Source of the DNA: JBNKFV01 sp050289485
GTDB lineage: Bacteria > Pseudomonadota > Gammaproteobacteria > Pseudomonadales > Cellvibrionaceae
Direction of reading: 5' to 3'
Assembly (NCBI GenBank): GCA_050289485.1
Contig: JBNKFV010000004.1
Coordinates: forward strand, 1-64,000
DNA length: 64,000 nucleotides
In this document: one piece after another, positions 43,618 through 53,562 of the stretch
How positions within the stretch are numbered: the stretch's first letter is position 1
How the letters are laid out: each line of letters begins with the position of its first letter
Position numbers and translations under genes: made by a program
Notes under the pieces: generated by a model
Seen by the model: the letters and a program-made list of their open reading frames with translations, nothing else
What the model was told of the DNA's origin: nothing
Database searches by the model: none

Positions 43618-45106
43618 GAAAAAGCCGTCGACCAAGGCATTGGTTAAAACGCCCAAAGCTAACGGTTGGCTTGCTCGGCATCCTTACGCTGCAATGGCTT
43701 GTTATTTTCATTTTCTGGGGTTTCTATGGTTGAGTCTTTCTGGTGGCTTTTCCATGCCGGATTATGTGAGTCGGCAGGAACGCGCTGAGGCCGAAGCCTA
43801 CACCCATGAGAGCTATCGGCAGGCAACCCGGGAGCGTCTGGAAGACATGGAACGGGTGAAGGCGCGGTTGGAAGAGATTATGGCTAGCGCTGAGCCGGCG
43901 CAAACAGGGCCGGACTCGCTGCATGACGGCTCCGCCGATAAAATTGCTGCATCGAAACTCCCTGAGGATGAGGAGCATGACTCTGGGCGCGAGCAGCCGT
44001 TAACGGAGCTGTCAACAAAAGATGCGTCAATTGAGGTGCTTTATCAGGCTTCTGAAGCGCTGCTGGAAGAAATTAAGAGCCTGAAAGACGTTTATGTCGC
44101 GGAGAAACTGGAGCGCCTGGAACAGATGGGTGAGCAAGCGGCATTGCCTGGGGAGCCTGTGATGGCAGACCGCGCTGCCGAGGATGATGAAGTTGCGCAG
44201 GCTGGGCTATCTTTGCCCCCGCTGACCCAGGAAGAAATGTTACAGAAAACCACCGAAAATCAACGGCAGGCTCGCGAGATTCTGGCCCGCGTAGCGGCGA
44301 ATCAGGGAGCGGGGGAATTTGGTTTTTTTACGTCGGGTAGCGGTAGTGGCATTCCCAGCACAGGGAAGGGGCCAGAAGGGACTTCCAGAGGTGACGAGAC
44401 TGGTAACGGGACTGGTGTCGGTATGGGGTATGATCCCGCCAGTCCGTTGGAGGTTAATCAGTATTTTAGTCAATATGGCGCCGGTGGCGTGAAAGATCTG
44501 ACCGGACAGATGCAGCAGCATTATGCTTATCAGTCCAATCGTTCAGTGCCAGGTGAATCTTTGCCGGCGTCTGGGCCTGCTAAGGCTCCGCCTATCTACG
44601 CACATGAAGCATTTAAGTATTCACGAAAAATCAGTGCCAGTGGCGGCCATTCCCGCTGGATGATGCTGGATGCATGGTATTTTATCGGCCCTTATTCAAA
44701 CCAGGGGCGAAAAAATATCCACACCCGTTTCCCTCCGGAGCTGGGCGTTGACCTGGATGCAAAGTATCTGGGCGAAGGCGGGCGACTATTGAAATGGCAG
44801 TATGTTGAATATGACCATCTACCGTTTGTTCCACTGGATAACACAGACTATTCGGTTTATTACGCCTATACCGAAGTGATTAGTGACCGCGACCGGGATG
44901 TCTGGGTGGCTATTGGCAGTGATGACCAGTCCAAACTGTGGGTGAATGACCTGTTAATCTGGAAAAGTATCGATGTGGAAAAACCCTGGGCTATCGATGA
45001 GGGCTATCGTCGGATCAGTTTAAAGAAAGGGCGTAACACCTTTCTTTTTCGGTTGGAAAATGGGGTGCAGCGGGCAGCCTTGTCCGTTGCGTTGGCAGAT
45101 GGTTAG
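43604..45106 (+). CDS. Single-pass coiled-coil protein with C-terminal beta-sandwich, in the TonB position
   Basis: I do not recognise a named family. The 500-aa protein has a short basic cytoplasmic N-terminus, one membrane helix (about residues 28-49, YAAMACYFHFLGFLWLSLSGG) containing a histidine, as TonB and TolA do, and a periplasmic coiled coil (about 54-100) rich in E/R. Next come a charged, then glycine/serine-rich linker (to about 335). The C-terminal domain (about 340-500) has LDAWYFIGPYSNQGRK, RFPPELGVDLDAKY and VWVAIGSDDQSKLWVND, resembling a carbohydrate- or PA14-like beta-sandwich. The start is ATG 43604, overlapping exbD by 14 nt. By position and the membrane histidine it may be an energy transducer; this is inference. 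Confidence 0.8.
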   Translation: MFLTKKKPSTKALVKTPKANGWLARHPYAAMACYFHFLGFLWLSLSGGFSMPDYVSRQERAEAEAYTHESYRQATRERLEDMERVKARLEEIMASAEPAQTGPDSLHDGSADKIAASKLPEDEEHDSGREQPLTELSTKDASIEVLYQASEALLEEIKSLKDVYVAEKLERLEQMGEQAALPGEPVMADRAAEDDEVAQAGLSLPPLTQEEMLQKTTENQRQAREILARVAANQGAGEFGFFTSGSGSGIPSTGKGPEGTSRGDETGNGTGVGMGYDPASPLEVNQYFSQYGAGGVKDLTGQMQQHYAYQSNRSVPGESLPASGPAKAPPIYAHEAFKYSRKISASGGHSRWMMLDAWYFIGPYSNQGRKNIHTRFPPELGVDLDAKYLGEGGRLLKWQYVEYDHLPFVPLDNTDYSVYYAYTEVISDRDRDVWVAIGSDDQSKLWVNDLLIWKSIDVEKPWAIDEGYRRISLKKGRNTFLFRLENGVQRAALSVALADG

Positions 45107-45116
45107 GGCTTATGGA

Positions 45117-48100
45117 TTAAGGGATTTCGGTTTGGACCGGTACCTCATGAAAACAAGCCAGCGATGGAAAATACAAGGCGGTGCGCACAGGATATGGCTC
45201 GCTGCCGCGAAACAGTTTTGCATAGCGCCGTAATTGCGGCGTGTAAAGCTCTGCCTGCTGAGTGATGAAGCTTTCCAGCGTATCGCTGCCACCTGGCTGT
45301 GCTGATTTGTAATCGATAATCCAGCGAGTAGGTGGCTGTTTGATCATCTTGCCAGTGCTGGGGCAGGGCGCCAGATCACTCACAAACGTACGATCAATCA
45401 CATTGAGGGTGGCTTGACTGCCACTTTTTGCCCACAGGGCCTTTTCGCACTCACTGGCAAGATGCCGGTGGTCGAGTAACCATTGACCGATGGGATCATG
45501 AGCAATCGTGTGCAATGCTTGCTCTATACGCTCGCTAGCTGATTTCAACTCGTCAGCGAGCAGGCCGGCCTGTTGCAACCTCATGGCAATGCCTGCAGGG
45601 GTGGTACAGGGTAGGCCGACGACTTGGTTTGCTTCGACCATTTTTTGCAGTAAGTGGTGCAGCACGGTCCCGGTCTGGCGTGCGACAAAGGCACTACGGG
45701 TTTCTCGTTCTGGCAGGTTGTCTTCGTCGTCAAATTCGTGGCCGCGATAGGCTGCCAGTAGTGGGTCAGGTTCAGGTAGTGGCGCAACCCAGCCAGGTGT
45801 ATGCCGCCGCAGCCAGTCTGGCTGCTCCACGTCTGGTTGAGAGGCTTTCGGTGGTGCCGCTGTTAGTTGCATTTGCTGCGAGAATACCGGCCATATGGAC
45901 GCCAGTAAGGCACCTGCTGCCGGCGCTTTGATTTCATCTTTTTTCTCGTCGCGGCTAACGTTAGCCAGCAAGTGCAAATTGCGTTTGGCGCGCGTGCAGC
46001 CTACATAAAGTAGTCTGGTTGATTCGTAGGCCTGCTTCATTTTGTTTTCATTGGCGGCAAAGCGATAAATCTCGTTTTTGTCTGCGCCAGTGGCCGATGT
46101 AGGTGCCATCACCAGATCGGTGCTGCCGTTAGCCTGCAAGCGCTCTTGCCAAAGCAATAAGGCGGTGGATTCCGGGCGCGGCCTGGCATCCAGGCCCGGA
46201 ATAATCACCGTGTCGAACTCCAGCCCTTTGGATTTATGCAGGGTCATTACTTGCAGTCTGGGGTTGGCGCGGCTGTCTGGTACGGCAAACAGTTTATCCA
46301 CGGCCCGTTCAAAGACTGCCCAGTCGCTTAACAACCCACCTTGTTCATGTTGGGTAAGTAAATCGAAATAACGCTGTGTATTGGCGAGGTCGTTTTCTTC
46401 CAGCAGGCTAGCCGGGCCGCCCAGTGCCAGCCATAAACCCTCTACGCTGGCGCGCAGGCCTTTGCGCTGGCGCGTTTGCCACGCCTGTAGTAGCGGCTTG
46501 CTGAAACGTTGAATCAATGGCGCGGCAGTATTGCTCATAGAAAGTGTTGGCCACTGCTCAAGCGGCAGTGTGTGTAGGTATTGCAAGCGTTCCAGCAGTG
46601 TCGGGCTGGGAGCTGAATCAGCCTCTGGCGTGGTCGCTAGCGCTGCATTAGCAAGGGTGTACAGGTCGTGATTATCCAGCCCGCACCATGGGCCGCGCAG
46701 TAGCGCCAGCCAGGCAATCCGGTCGCTGGGATCGTGTAGGGCCCGGGTTAGCGACATCAGGTCGATAATGGGCATACGTTGCGCCAGTGGGTCAATATCT
46801 TGCGCCTGCCAGGTGAGCCCTGCCTGTTCAAAGGTGCGTAGCACACTGCTTAAATGCGGGCGTGAGCGTACTAATACCGCCACCGTTTCAGTGGGATGGT
46901 CAGTTAATGCCTGCTGTACCAGGGACAGAACCAGCGCGGCTTCGGCGTCGCGATTGTCTGCATCTTCAATGGCGTGGCAGGTAACTCCGTTGCTGCGACC
47001 CGCGTCGGCGGATTTGAAAGCTTCACTAGTGGCGTAGGGTACAGCCCCCTGATTGATATCTTCACTGGCGGGAAACGCCAGCGCAAAGGTGTTGTTTACC
47101 CAGTCAATAATCGGTGAGGTACTACGGAAGTTGACGCATAGGTCCATGGCCTGAAGGGCTACATTGCCGATGCCATTGCGTCGTGCCTCTAGAAAAATGC
47201 CCACGTTGGCGCCGCGAAAACCATAGCAGGACTGCATACCATCGCCTACCAGAAACAAGGTTCTGCCATCGCCAGGCTGCCAGCCGGCAGTGAGCTTTTC
47301 CAGCAGGCGTAGCTGGGGTACAGAGGTGTCCTGAAATTCGTCCACCAAAATATGCTGAATACGGTAATCAAGTTTTAACGCGAGGTCGGTTGGGTTTTCA
47401 TCATCGCCCAGTGCTTGCAGAGCGGCTTGGTTGATTTCGGTAAAATCCACCTGGCTATGCTGCCTGAAAACCAGTTTTAGCTGCGCAACTAACAGTGGCA
47501 AAACTTGCGTCAGGCTATCGAGAAAGGCCCACTCCTGATCGGCATATAAAGGCTTAGGCAGCAGGCGTATCTGGTCGAGTAGCGGCGGTAATCCCGGTTG
47601 TTGCTGGAGAATAGCGATGATGTTCTGCAATTGTTGTTTGCGCAGGTCGCAACGGGCTTTTTCAGTTTTGTCTTTACTGGTTGGAAATCCTTCTTTTACT
47701 GAAAGCCGTTTGCGCCAACTGCCGCTATCGGTTTGAAATACCCGAATTAATGCCTGCCAGCGAGGTAAGTCGTCGGCAGTGGGTGCTGGCAGACCCGTCA
47801 TGCCCTGGCATAAAACGATGGCATCTTCCGGATTGGTTTCAAGCAAATTAGTGGCCGCATAATCGGCGAGTATGGCCAGGTCGGAAGCCACCTCTGCCAT
47901 TGCCTGACTGCATTGTTCGAGAGTTTCAACAACAATATGGTTGAGTACCGATTCGAGATACTGACGCTCATCACGGCTGGCAAACACATGGGGTAGCCAT
48001 TGATCGCGTTGTGCGAGCAGGCTTACCAGCAGATCTTCCAGGCGTTGGTAGTTGTTATCGAGATGGGTGAACAAGTGTTCCACAGCCGGCTGAAAAGGCC

Positions 48101-48593
48101 CTGGTTGTTCAAGGTGGTTGAACAGACTTCTGCAAGCTTCGCGATACAGTGGATCAGCATCGTCAGTGGTGCTCAAGCTGATACCCATACCGCTGCTAAC
48201 CGGCAATTGTTGGGTAAGGCTGCGGCATAGGCCGTCGATCGTCATTACCCGTAAGCGGCTTTTGTTAGACAGAATCTGCCAGTTCAAGCGTTTGCTCACA
48301 TCCAGCACCGCTTGTGCGAGATCCCAGGTTTGTGCCTCGTAGGCATCGGCGGGGCGTGGGGCATGCGCAGCAAAATGCAGTGCCTCGTAAATACGGGTTT
48401 GCATTTCGCCGGCGGCTTTGCGGGTAAAGGTGATACTCAGCACTTCTTCAGGGTGTTCACAGCGTGCTAAAAGGGTGAGTACACGTTGGGTAAGCAGGCC
48501 GGTTTTACCCGATCCCGCAGGTGCCGACACGGCAAAAGACAGGTCAGGGTCTAGTGCTTTGTCTCGTACGGCTGCATCGCTGGGCTGCTTCAT
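45117..48593 (-). CDS. UvrD/Rep-type helicase-nuclease (AddA-like)
   Basis: Predicted ATP-dependent double-strand-break end-processing helicase. The 1158-aa protein shows helicase motif I SAPAGSGKTGLLTQRV (about residues 23-38), Ia SITFTRKAAGEM, II LVDEFQDTSVPQL, III LFLVGDGMQSCYGFRGA, IV CVNFRSTSPI, V VMTLHKSKGLEFDTV and VI RLLYVGCTRAKR. A C-terminal PD-(D/E)XK nuclease (about 995-1150) contains GTVLHHLLQKM and WIIDYKSA with the D-x-K end. It overlaps the following AddB-like gene's stop by 4 nt (ATGA). Together they are the AddAB type rather than RecBCD. Confidence 0.93.
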   Translation of the reverse strand: MKQPSDAAVRDKALDPDLSFAVSAPAGSGKTGLLTQRVLTLLARCEHPEEVLSITFTRKAAGEMQTRIYEALHFAAHAPRPADAYEAQTWDLAQAVLDVSKRLNWQILSNKSRLRVMTIDGLCRSLTQQLPVSSGMGISLSTTDDADPLYREACRSLFNHLEQPGPFQPAVEHLFTHLDNNYQRLEDLLVSLLAQRDQWLPHVFASRDERQYLESVLNHIVVETLEQCSQAMAEVASDLAILADYAATNLLETNPEDAIVLCQGMTGLPAPTADDLPRWQALIRVFQTDSGSWRKRLSVKEGFPTSKDKTEKARCDLRKQQLQNIIAILQQQPGLPPLLDQIRLLPKPLYADQEWAFLDSLTQVLPLLVAQLKLVFRQHSQVDFTEINQAALQALGDDENPTDLALKLDYRIQHILVDEFQDTSVPQLRLLEKLTAGWQPGDGRTLFLVGDGMQSCYGFRGANVGIFLEARRNGIGNVALQAMDLCVNFRSTSPIIDWVNNTFALAFPASEDINQGAVPYATSEAFKSADAGRSNGVTCHAIEDADNRDAEAALVLSLVQQALTDHPTETVAVLVRSRPHLSSVLRTFEQAGLTWQAQDIDPLAQRMPIIDLMSLTRALHDPSDRIAWLALLRGPWCGLDNHDLYTLANAALATTPEADSAPSPTLLERLQYLHTLPLEQWPTLSMSNTAAPLIQRFSKPLLQAWQTRQRKGLRASVEGLWLALGGPASLLEENDLANTQRYFDLLTQHEQGGLLSDWAVFERAVDKLFAVPDSRANPRLQVMTLHKSKGLEFDTVIIPGLDARPRPESTALLLWQERLQANGSTDLVMAPTSATGADKNEIYRFAANENKMKQAYESTRLLYVGCTRAKRNLHLLANVSRDEKKDEIKAPAAGALLASIWPVFSQQMQLTAAPPKASQPDVEQPDWLRRHTPGWVAPLPEPDPLLAAYRGHEFDDEDNLPERETRSAFVARQTGTVLHHLLQKMVEANQVVGLPCTTPAGIAMRLQQAGLLADELKSASERIEQALHTIAHDPIGQWLLDHRHLASECEKALWAKSGSQATLNVIDRTFVSDLAPCPSTGKMIKQPPTRWIIDYKSAQPGGSDTLESFITQQAELYTPQLRRYAKLFRGSEPYPVRTALYFPSLACFHEVPVQTEIP

Positions 48594-51385
48594 GGCTGTG
48601 TCTCTGGCGCAGAACCGGTGGTATCCAGTGCTGCCAGTAAGTGCCTGATTTGTGCCTGCTCGGCAAACCGGTTTAGTGGCTCCATGTCGGCATATCGCCC
48701 CTGCACTTTGGCTGTGCTGTAGTCGTTGGCGGCGTGCCCACCGGTGTGTTCATCAGCCAGATCACCCAGGCATTGTAACCAGTATTGCCATTGTGCTTGC
48801 CAGCTCTCTGCTGCGCTTTCTATGCGTAGTGCATCGAGGGGCTTAAAGCCTTGGATACCGCAGTTGCCGTTGCTGATACCTTCGTAACAGGCATCTTTTA
48901 CATTAAGCAGGGCATAACCAATGCCGGCGATATTGTCACTGGCCTGCACATCACAGTTGATAATATCGCCGTTGGTGAGTTGGCTTGCTCCATAGACCAA
49001 CAGCTGAGGTTCTACCGGACGGGGGCCGAGTAAATCATTGCGGCTGGGTGAGCCGGTTTTATAGTCCAGCAACAGTAGCCGGCCGTCTTCCAGTTGGTCG
49101 ATACGGTCTACCTGCAGACTCAGTGGCATACCGTTGATGGTGACCGACACTGATTTTTCGATGCCAATAACGTGAAAAGGCGGTCGCTGTGTTTCTGCCT
49201 GCAACCAGTGAAGTACCACGTTTCGTTGCCGTTGTTTTTCCAAATTGACTAATGTGCCACCCAGACGAAACGGTTTCAGACTGTGTGTATCGGCAAAAGC
49301 CTGCTCGATGAGTTCAGTGATATGCGCTTCACGTTGTGCTGGCGTTAAGGCTAACAGTGCCGCCTGTGTTTGCGTGGTGCGCCAAAATTGCGCTAACACC
49401 TGGTGTAAAATAATGCCCCGTTCTTTGGCGGGAAACCCTTCTATAGGCTGCTCTACTGGGTTGGCATACAGGCGAAAGCGCGCGAAAGCGTTAAAGGGGT
49501 TGGCTGCTTGCCATTGCAACAGCGTTGTGCCGCCTCTGATTTTTTGACGTTGCTCAGCCGTAATGGCGGGTGCGTTTCCAGCGGTATACCAGTCGAAAGT
49601 TTGCGAATGAAACTGTTGTTGCTTTGCCATCGGTTTTCTCAGCAGTGTTTCCAGCTGAGCTTGCTGGTTGCTATCGATAGGTATATCCACAATCAGAGGG
49701 CTTGCCCCCCGAATCTGGTCGTCGTCATTGCGGGCACTGGAAAAACAAACCGTCTGTGCTGTTGCACGATAATGGGTGATCAGATTTTCTGCGTACAACA
49801 GTTCGCGTTCGGCGCTGGCATGTGGCATGCCCATGGTGCGTTGTAAACTGATGGGAAGTAACGGGTTGGGTTTGGGGCTCACTGGCCACGCTGCGTCGTT
49901 AAGGCCAAATACCCAGCAATGGGTGAAGTGCAAACCGGCACCTTCCAATATACCAAGAATTTGTAGCGGCGAGTCGGGGGTTTGGGCCTGAAAATGGGTG
50001 TTCGAGGCGAGCTGCCTGAGTGCCTGTATAGCTTCTGAAAAAGAGAGTTTTTGCTGATTCAGACCCAGTTGGCGGAAACTATTAAACAGTTCCCAGAACT
50101 GATTAACCTGCTGGTATTCGTTACTGTCGAGGCGCCTCTGCCCTGGCCAGCCAAGCAGGGTTAATGCGGCGAGAAATTCGTCAGTCCATTGCTCAATAGA
50201 ACATTGATGTAACCGTCGAAACGTTTCTTTGACCTGCTGCAAACACTGCAAAACGGTTTGAGCTTGTTCGGCGTCTGTCTCTGGCAGTTTGGTAATAATG
50301 TGTTCGAGGCTGCGCTGAACGGTTGATACGCTAAGCCTGCTGACTCTTAGTGCAGAAAGTTTTTCTATCCACGCTGCGCGGCAAGTCAGGGTAAGTTTTT
50401 CAAACAGGGTGAAGGGCGAAAATAGCAGTTGTTTCAGCGTTTGCAAATCAATGTATTGTTGGCTCAGCAATAATAGCTGAAACGCGGTATACGCCGTGGG
50501 CGTTTGGGCTAACGGCGTACCGGCCGAAAAGTTAAATGGCAGGGTGTAGCGGGGTGTTTCGGGCAGCAGACTATGGGCTTCAAATACGTTTTGAAATACC
50601 TCTTCGACGAGGTTGCGGCACTGGCCCAAGTTTGGTGTAACGATACCAATGGTTGCGTTTGGGTTTTGCGTTAAAACCTCTTTGCTCCACAGGGCTGCCG
50701 CGCGAATTTCATCATCGCGGGTGGCGAACTCATAGCGCCGTAAACAGTTGCCGTGAATGGGCGGGCTGCCTTTGTAATGAACGTTGTTTGCTGCTGCATT
50801 AAACAGTGTTTGATAGGCTGGTGCTATGTCGTCGAAAGCGTAAAGGTAAATATCCTTTGCTGCTTTATTAGTATCGCTAAACTGGGTGGCTAAGGGACGC
50901 AAAAGTTGTTCAAAAATTTGTACATTCAGTGTTTGCAGTTGCGTAAAAAATTGCTCACGCCAGTGCAGAAATAAATCAAATTCACCATGATTGTGTTCTT
51001 GCAACAGCGCTTCATCGATATCCCATAACAAGAGTAATTTACAGGCCTGCAATGCAGAATCTGCGGTTTGCTCGGCATCCATAAGGGGGACATCGTTGAG
51101 GCTGGTTTTAACAATCTCTTGCATTAGCAGTTTAGCCTGCGCATCACTGATCACTCTGCGGTAGGGCAGCTGGCCTCGATCCATTACGGCTTGCCATAGC
51201 TGGTCAACCCAGTGGTTTACCGCAAAAACGGGTAGCGGCGTCCAGCGGCTGGCACCTTGGGCAATTTGTTCGGCGTTGTAGGCCTCATTGATTTTGCGAC
51301 TCAAGCGGCTATTGGGTGTCAGAATCACCGAGTGGTTATCAATAGCGTTGCGTAGCGCAGAAAGATCGAATAACAGTGATGGCAT
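48590..51385 (-). CDS. PD-(D/E)XK nuclease subunit, AddB-like (TIGR03623-type)
   Basis: The 931-aa partner of the AddA-like protein. It has an inactivated helicase-like body without a full Walker A and a C-terminal RecB-family nuclease domain: GIILHQVLAQFW (H motif) and VDRIDQLEDGRLLLLDYKTGS with the catalytic DRID...DYK residues. This matches the 'probable DNA repair protein' family related to AddB, as I recall it. I chose ATG 51385 (AGCAGG upstream) over TTG 51400, which has no ribosome site. An AddB Fe-S cysteine set was not checked. Confidence 0.88.
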   Translation of the reverse strand: MPSLLFDLSALRNAIDNHSVILTPNSRLSRKINEAYNAEQIAQGASRWTPLPVFAVNHWVDQLWQAVMDRGQLPYRRVISDAQAKLLMQEIVKTSLNDVPLMDAEQTADSALQACKLLLLWDIDEALLQEHNHGEFDLFLHWREQFFTQLQTLNVQIFEQLLRPLATQFSDTNKAAKDIYLYAFDDIAPAYQTLFNAAANNVHYKGSPPIHGNCLRRYEFATRDDEIRAAALWSKEVLTQNPNATIGIVTPNLGQCRNLVEEVFQNVFEAHSLLPETPRYTLPFNFSAGTPLAQTPTAYTAFQLLLLSQQYIDLQTLKQLLFSPFTLFEKLTLTCRAAWIEKLSALRVSRLSVSTVQRSLEHIITKLPETDAEQAQTVLQCLQQVKETFRRLHQCSIEQWTDEFLAALTLLGWPGQRRLDSNEYQQVNQFWELFNSFRQLGLNQQKLSFSEAIQALRQLASNTHFQAQTPDSPLQILGILEGAGLHFTHCWVFGLNDAAWPVSPKPNPLLPISLQRTMGMPHASAERELLYAENLITHYRATAQTVCFSSARNDDDQIRGASPLIVDIPIDSNQQAQLETLLRKPMAKQQQFHSQTFDWYTAGNAPAITAEQRQKIRGGTTLLQWQAANPFNAFARFRLYANPVEQPIEGFPAKERGIILHQVLAQFWRTTQTQAALLALTPAQREAHITELIEQAFADTHSLKPFRLGGTLVNLEKQRQRNVVLHWLQAETQRPPFHVIGIEKSVSVTINGMPLSLQVDRIDQLEDGRLLLLDYKTGSPSRNDLLGPRPVEPQLLVYGASQLTNGDIINCDVQASDNIAGIGYALLNVKDACYEGISNGNCGIQGFKPLDALRIESAAESWQAQWQYWLQCLGDLADEHTGGHAANDYSTAKVQGRYADMEPLNRFAEQAQIRHLLAALDTTGSAPETQP

Positions 51386-51537
51386 TGCTGGCCTGCTCAA
51401 GGACGTGTAGCGCGATATTAACTGAGCGAAAGAGAATACGTAACCGGTAGATTACTATGGGTGATAGGGCGTTGGCGCCTCAACGGCATTAGCCTGCACC
51501 CCGGTGGCGAGGTGCATAGCGGTGATGTGGCTAAATA

Positions 51538-51831
51538 TTAGCCAGCCATACGGGCTTTAAAGTCGCGAATAACCTGGTTGAAGTCATCCGCAACGGCTTT
51601 CATTTCATCAACCATGGCATTGTGCTGTTTGGTTGGTAAGCCGCATTTTAAGTAGGCTTCTGCCGCAGCAATGTACGCCTGAACATCATTTTTTGCTTTG
51701 ATCATTTGTGGCGTCACGGCAGTTGCTGCATCTGGCAATGCAGGTTTTTCCGGCTTGTCGCCGCAGCTGTACGCTGCTGCACTGGTTAACAAAAGAAGCG
51801 TAGCTACAACGGTTTTAAGCGATTTTGCCAT
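51538..51831 (-). CDS. Small secreted hypothetical protein
   Basis: The 97-aa product has a cleavable signal peptide (about residues 1-20, LLLLTSAAAYSCG), a proline-rich segment, then a helical region (KAKNDVQAYIAAAEAYLKCGL, NAMVDEMKAVADDFNQVIRDFKAR). Two cysteines remain after processing. I do not recognise the family. The ATG at 51831 has AAGGG 12 nt upstream; the longer frame from 51891 lacks a ribosome site. A short hairpin (TGGCTAA/TTAGCCA) overlaps the stop codon. Confidence 0.7.
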   Translation of the reverse strand: MAKSLKTVVATLLLLTSAAAYSCGDKPEKPALPDAATAVTPQMIKAKNDVQAYIAAAEAYLKCGLPTKQHNAMVDEMKAVADDFNQVIRDFKARMAG

Positions 51832-52044
51832 AGTTATGAGACCCTTAAGCAGTATGTAATTCGGCGCGTTTACGTCGCCCGCAATGTGCATTACTGAATC
51901 GTCCTTGGATTTGCTGATCTTACTCTAATCAAGTGATGTTTGCCGAGATGGCAATTTTAGACGCCACTTGTGAGGCTAATGTTAGCACAACAAGGTGTGC
52001 TTGCAATGCAGTGATCCTTCCTATTCATCGGCCACCCGGGATTT

Positions 52045-52908
52045 TTATTGAGGACTGATAACCGGTTCAAAGGGAACGTGTAAAAATGCCGCGTGTTGAA
52101 AACCTGTATCTGAAAAATAATGCAGGGTGGCCGCGATAGTGTCTTTTGGCGCAGTGGTAAAGACCGTATGTAAAGGCGTTGGGCATATTGCCGGGGTAGC
52201 CGTATCGAAGCCATGCTCATTAAGGAGGTGGTTGACGCGCTTGGCAATGGCTTCGCCGGAGTCGAGCCAGCGCCAGTGTTTTGGTGCGAGTGCGGCAAGC
52301 TCGCTGCGTAGTAGTGGAAAATGGGTGCAGGCAAGCACGATGGTATCTAGAACGTTAACTGTATGGTCGTGAAAGAATGGACTCAGTATTGCGCGCAGTT
52401 CTTCACTGTCGGGTATTTTCCCAGCAAGCTTCTCTTCGGCAATTTCAACCAGGCGGGTACTGCCAATGCGCACAATCTGGCAATCGCTGGCAAAGGTGTT
52501 TATCAGGTTTTGAGTGTATTCCCGGTTTACGGTGCCGGGTGTTGCCAATAAGCCGATAGCACGAGATTGCGAGGTTTCTGCCGCTGGCTTAATCGCCGGC
52601 ACCACACCAACAATCGGCAAGGTGATCTGTTGGCGTACAAAAGGCAGGGCGATCGTGCTGGCGGTATTGCAGGCGACAACCAAAATATCTGGTTGGCAGG
52701 CTGCTATCCCGGCTGTCAATACGTTATGGACTCTCTCAATCAGAAACTCCGCCGGTTTGGGCCCATAGGGAAAGGCGGCAAAATCGGATAGATAACTGAT
52801 TTGTGCGCCCGGTAGTGTGTGCTGAATATGCTTCACGATCGTGAGGCCGCCAACACCGGAGTCAAATACCAGTACGCGAGGGTATTGCTGGGCGTGTAAG
52901 AGTGTCAT
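52045..52908 (-). CDS. murI: Glutamate racemase MurI
   Basis: Converts L- to D-glutamate for peptidoglycan. The 287-aa enzyme shows FDSGVGGLTIVKHI at the N-terminus, SDFAAFPYGPK, the catalytic cysteine motif VVACNTASTIALP, IGLLATPGTVNREYTQ, VEIAEEKLAGK and the second cysteine motif VLACTHFPLLRSEL. Length and motifs are standard. It is probably transcribed with the TPR gene upstream (gap 21 bp). Confidence 0.97.
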   Translation of the reverse strand: MTLLHAQQYPRVLVFDSGVGGLTIVKHIQHTLPGAQISYLSDFAAFPYGPKPAEFLIERVHNVLTAGIAACQPDILVVACNTASTIALPFVRQQITLPIVGVVPAIKPAAETSQSRAIGLLATPGTVNREYTQNLINTFASDCQIVRIGSTRLVEIAEEKLAGKIPDSEELRAILSPFFHDHTVNVLDTIVLACTHFPLLRSELAALAPKHWRWLDSGEAIAKRVNHLLNEHGFDTATPAICPTPLHTVFTTAPKDTIAATLHYFSDTGFQHAAFLHVPFEPVISPQ

Positions 52909-52929
52909 GGCTGATGGCGTATGCTCACG

Positions 52930-53373
52930 TCAGGTGACTGCAGGCGGATTGGCAGGTATCAGATCTTTGATTGCCTGCAGATATTTTTTGTCTTCCTGCT
53001 TGAACAGGGTAGCGCCACCACGCCGGTAGGCCTTCAGCAAGGAGCGCCTTGCCTCACCGGTTTTATGCAGTAATAGCTGGCTTTGGCCAAGCCGCAGGTG
53101 CACAAACGGGTTGCCAAGTATTCCAGGGCAAAACAGTGCTGACTGCAAAGCCTCTTCTGCCTGTTCCAGTTTGTCAAAACGGAAATAGGTATCACCTAAT
53201 GCGGTTAATACCCATCCAGCCTCAACGAATTCTGTTTGCGGTTTGGGCAGTTTTACCCAAGCCTGATAAAACAGGCGCAGGGCCTGACCAAAATCCTGCT
53301 GGTCATAGTACTCATAACCCTGTTGACACAGTTGTTTAATGGCAATGGTGGTTTCTTGATCTAAAGCAGGCAT
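52930..53373 (-). CDS. TPR protein of unknown role
   Basis: The 147-aa product consists of about three tetratricopeptide-like repeats (ALRLFYQAWVKLPKPQTEFVEA, LTALGDTYFRFDKLEQAEEALQ, FVHLRLGQSQLLLHKTGEARRS). There is no signal peptide. I chose ATG 53373; the longer frame from 53430 has no better start. Proteins of this size and repeat content act as adaptors or chaperones, but I cannot name a partner. It lies just upstream of murI. Confidence 0.75.
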   Translation of the reverse strand: MPALDQETTIAIKQLCQQGYEYYDQQDFGQALRLFYQAWVKLPKPQTEFVEAGWVLTALGDTYFRFDKLEQAEEALQSALFCPGILGNPFVHLRLGQSQLLLHKTGEARRSLLKAYRRGGATLFKQEDKKYLQAIKDLIPANPPAVT

Positions 53374-53562
53374 ATCCAACAACCTACGGAGCGCGTGGGG
53401 GGGCAAATGATAGCAAGGGTTTAACCGCAAAAACCAGCCCGAGTAAATACTGGGTGCAAATTTGGGGTGAGATTCTTATTTCGAGGGTAAGTTCGTGTAA
53501 ACTGCCCCGTGGCCTGGATGGGTCATTCATCAAAGAATATGTGCTGACAATTGGTTTTATAT

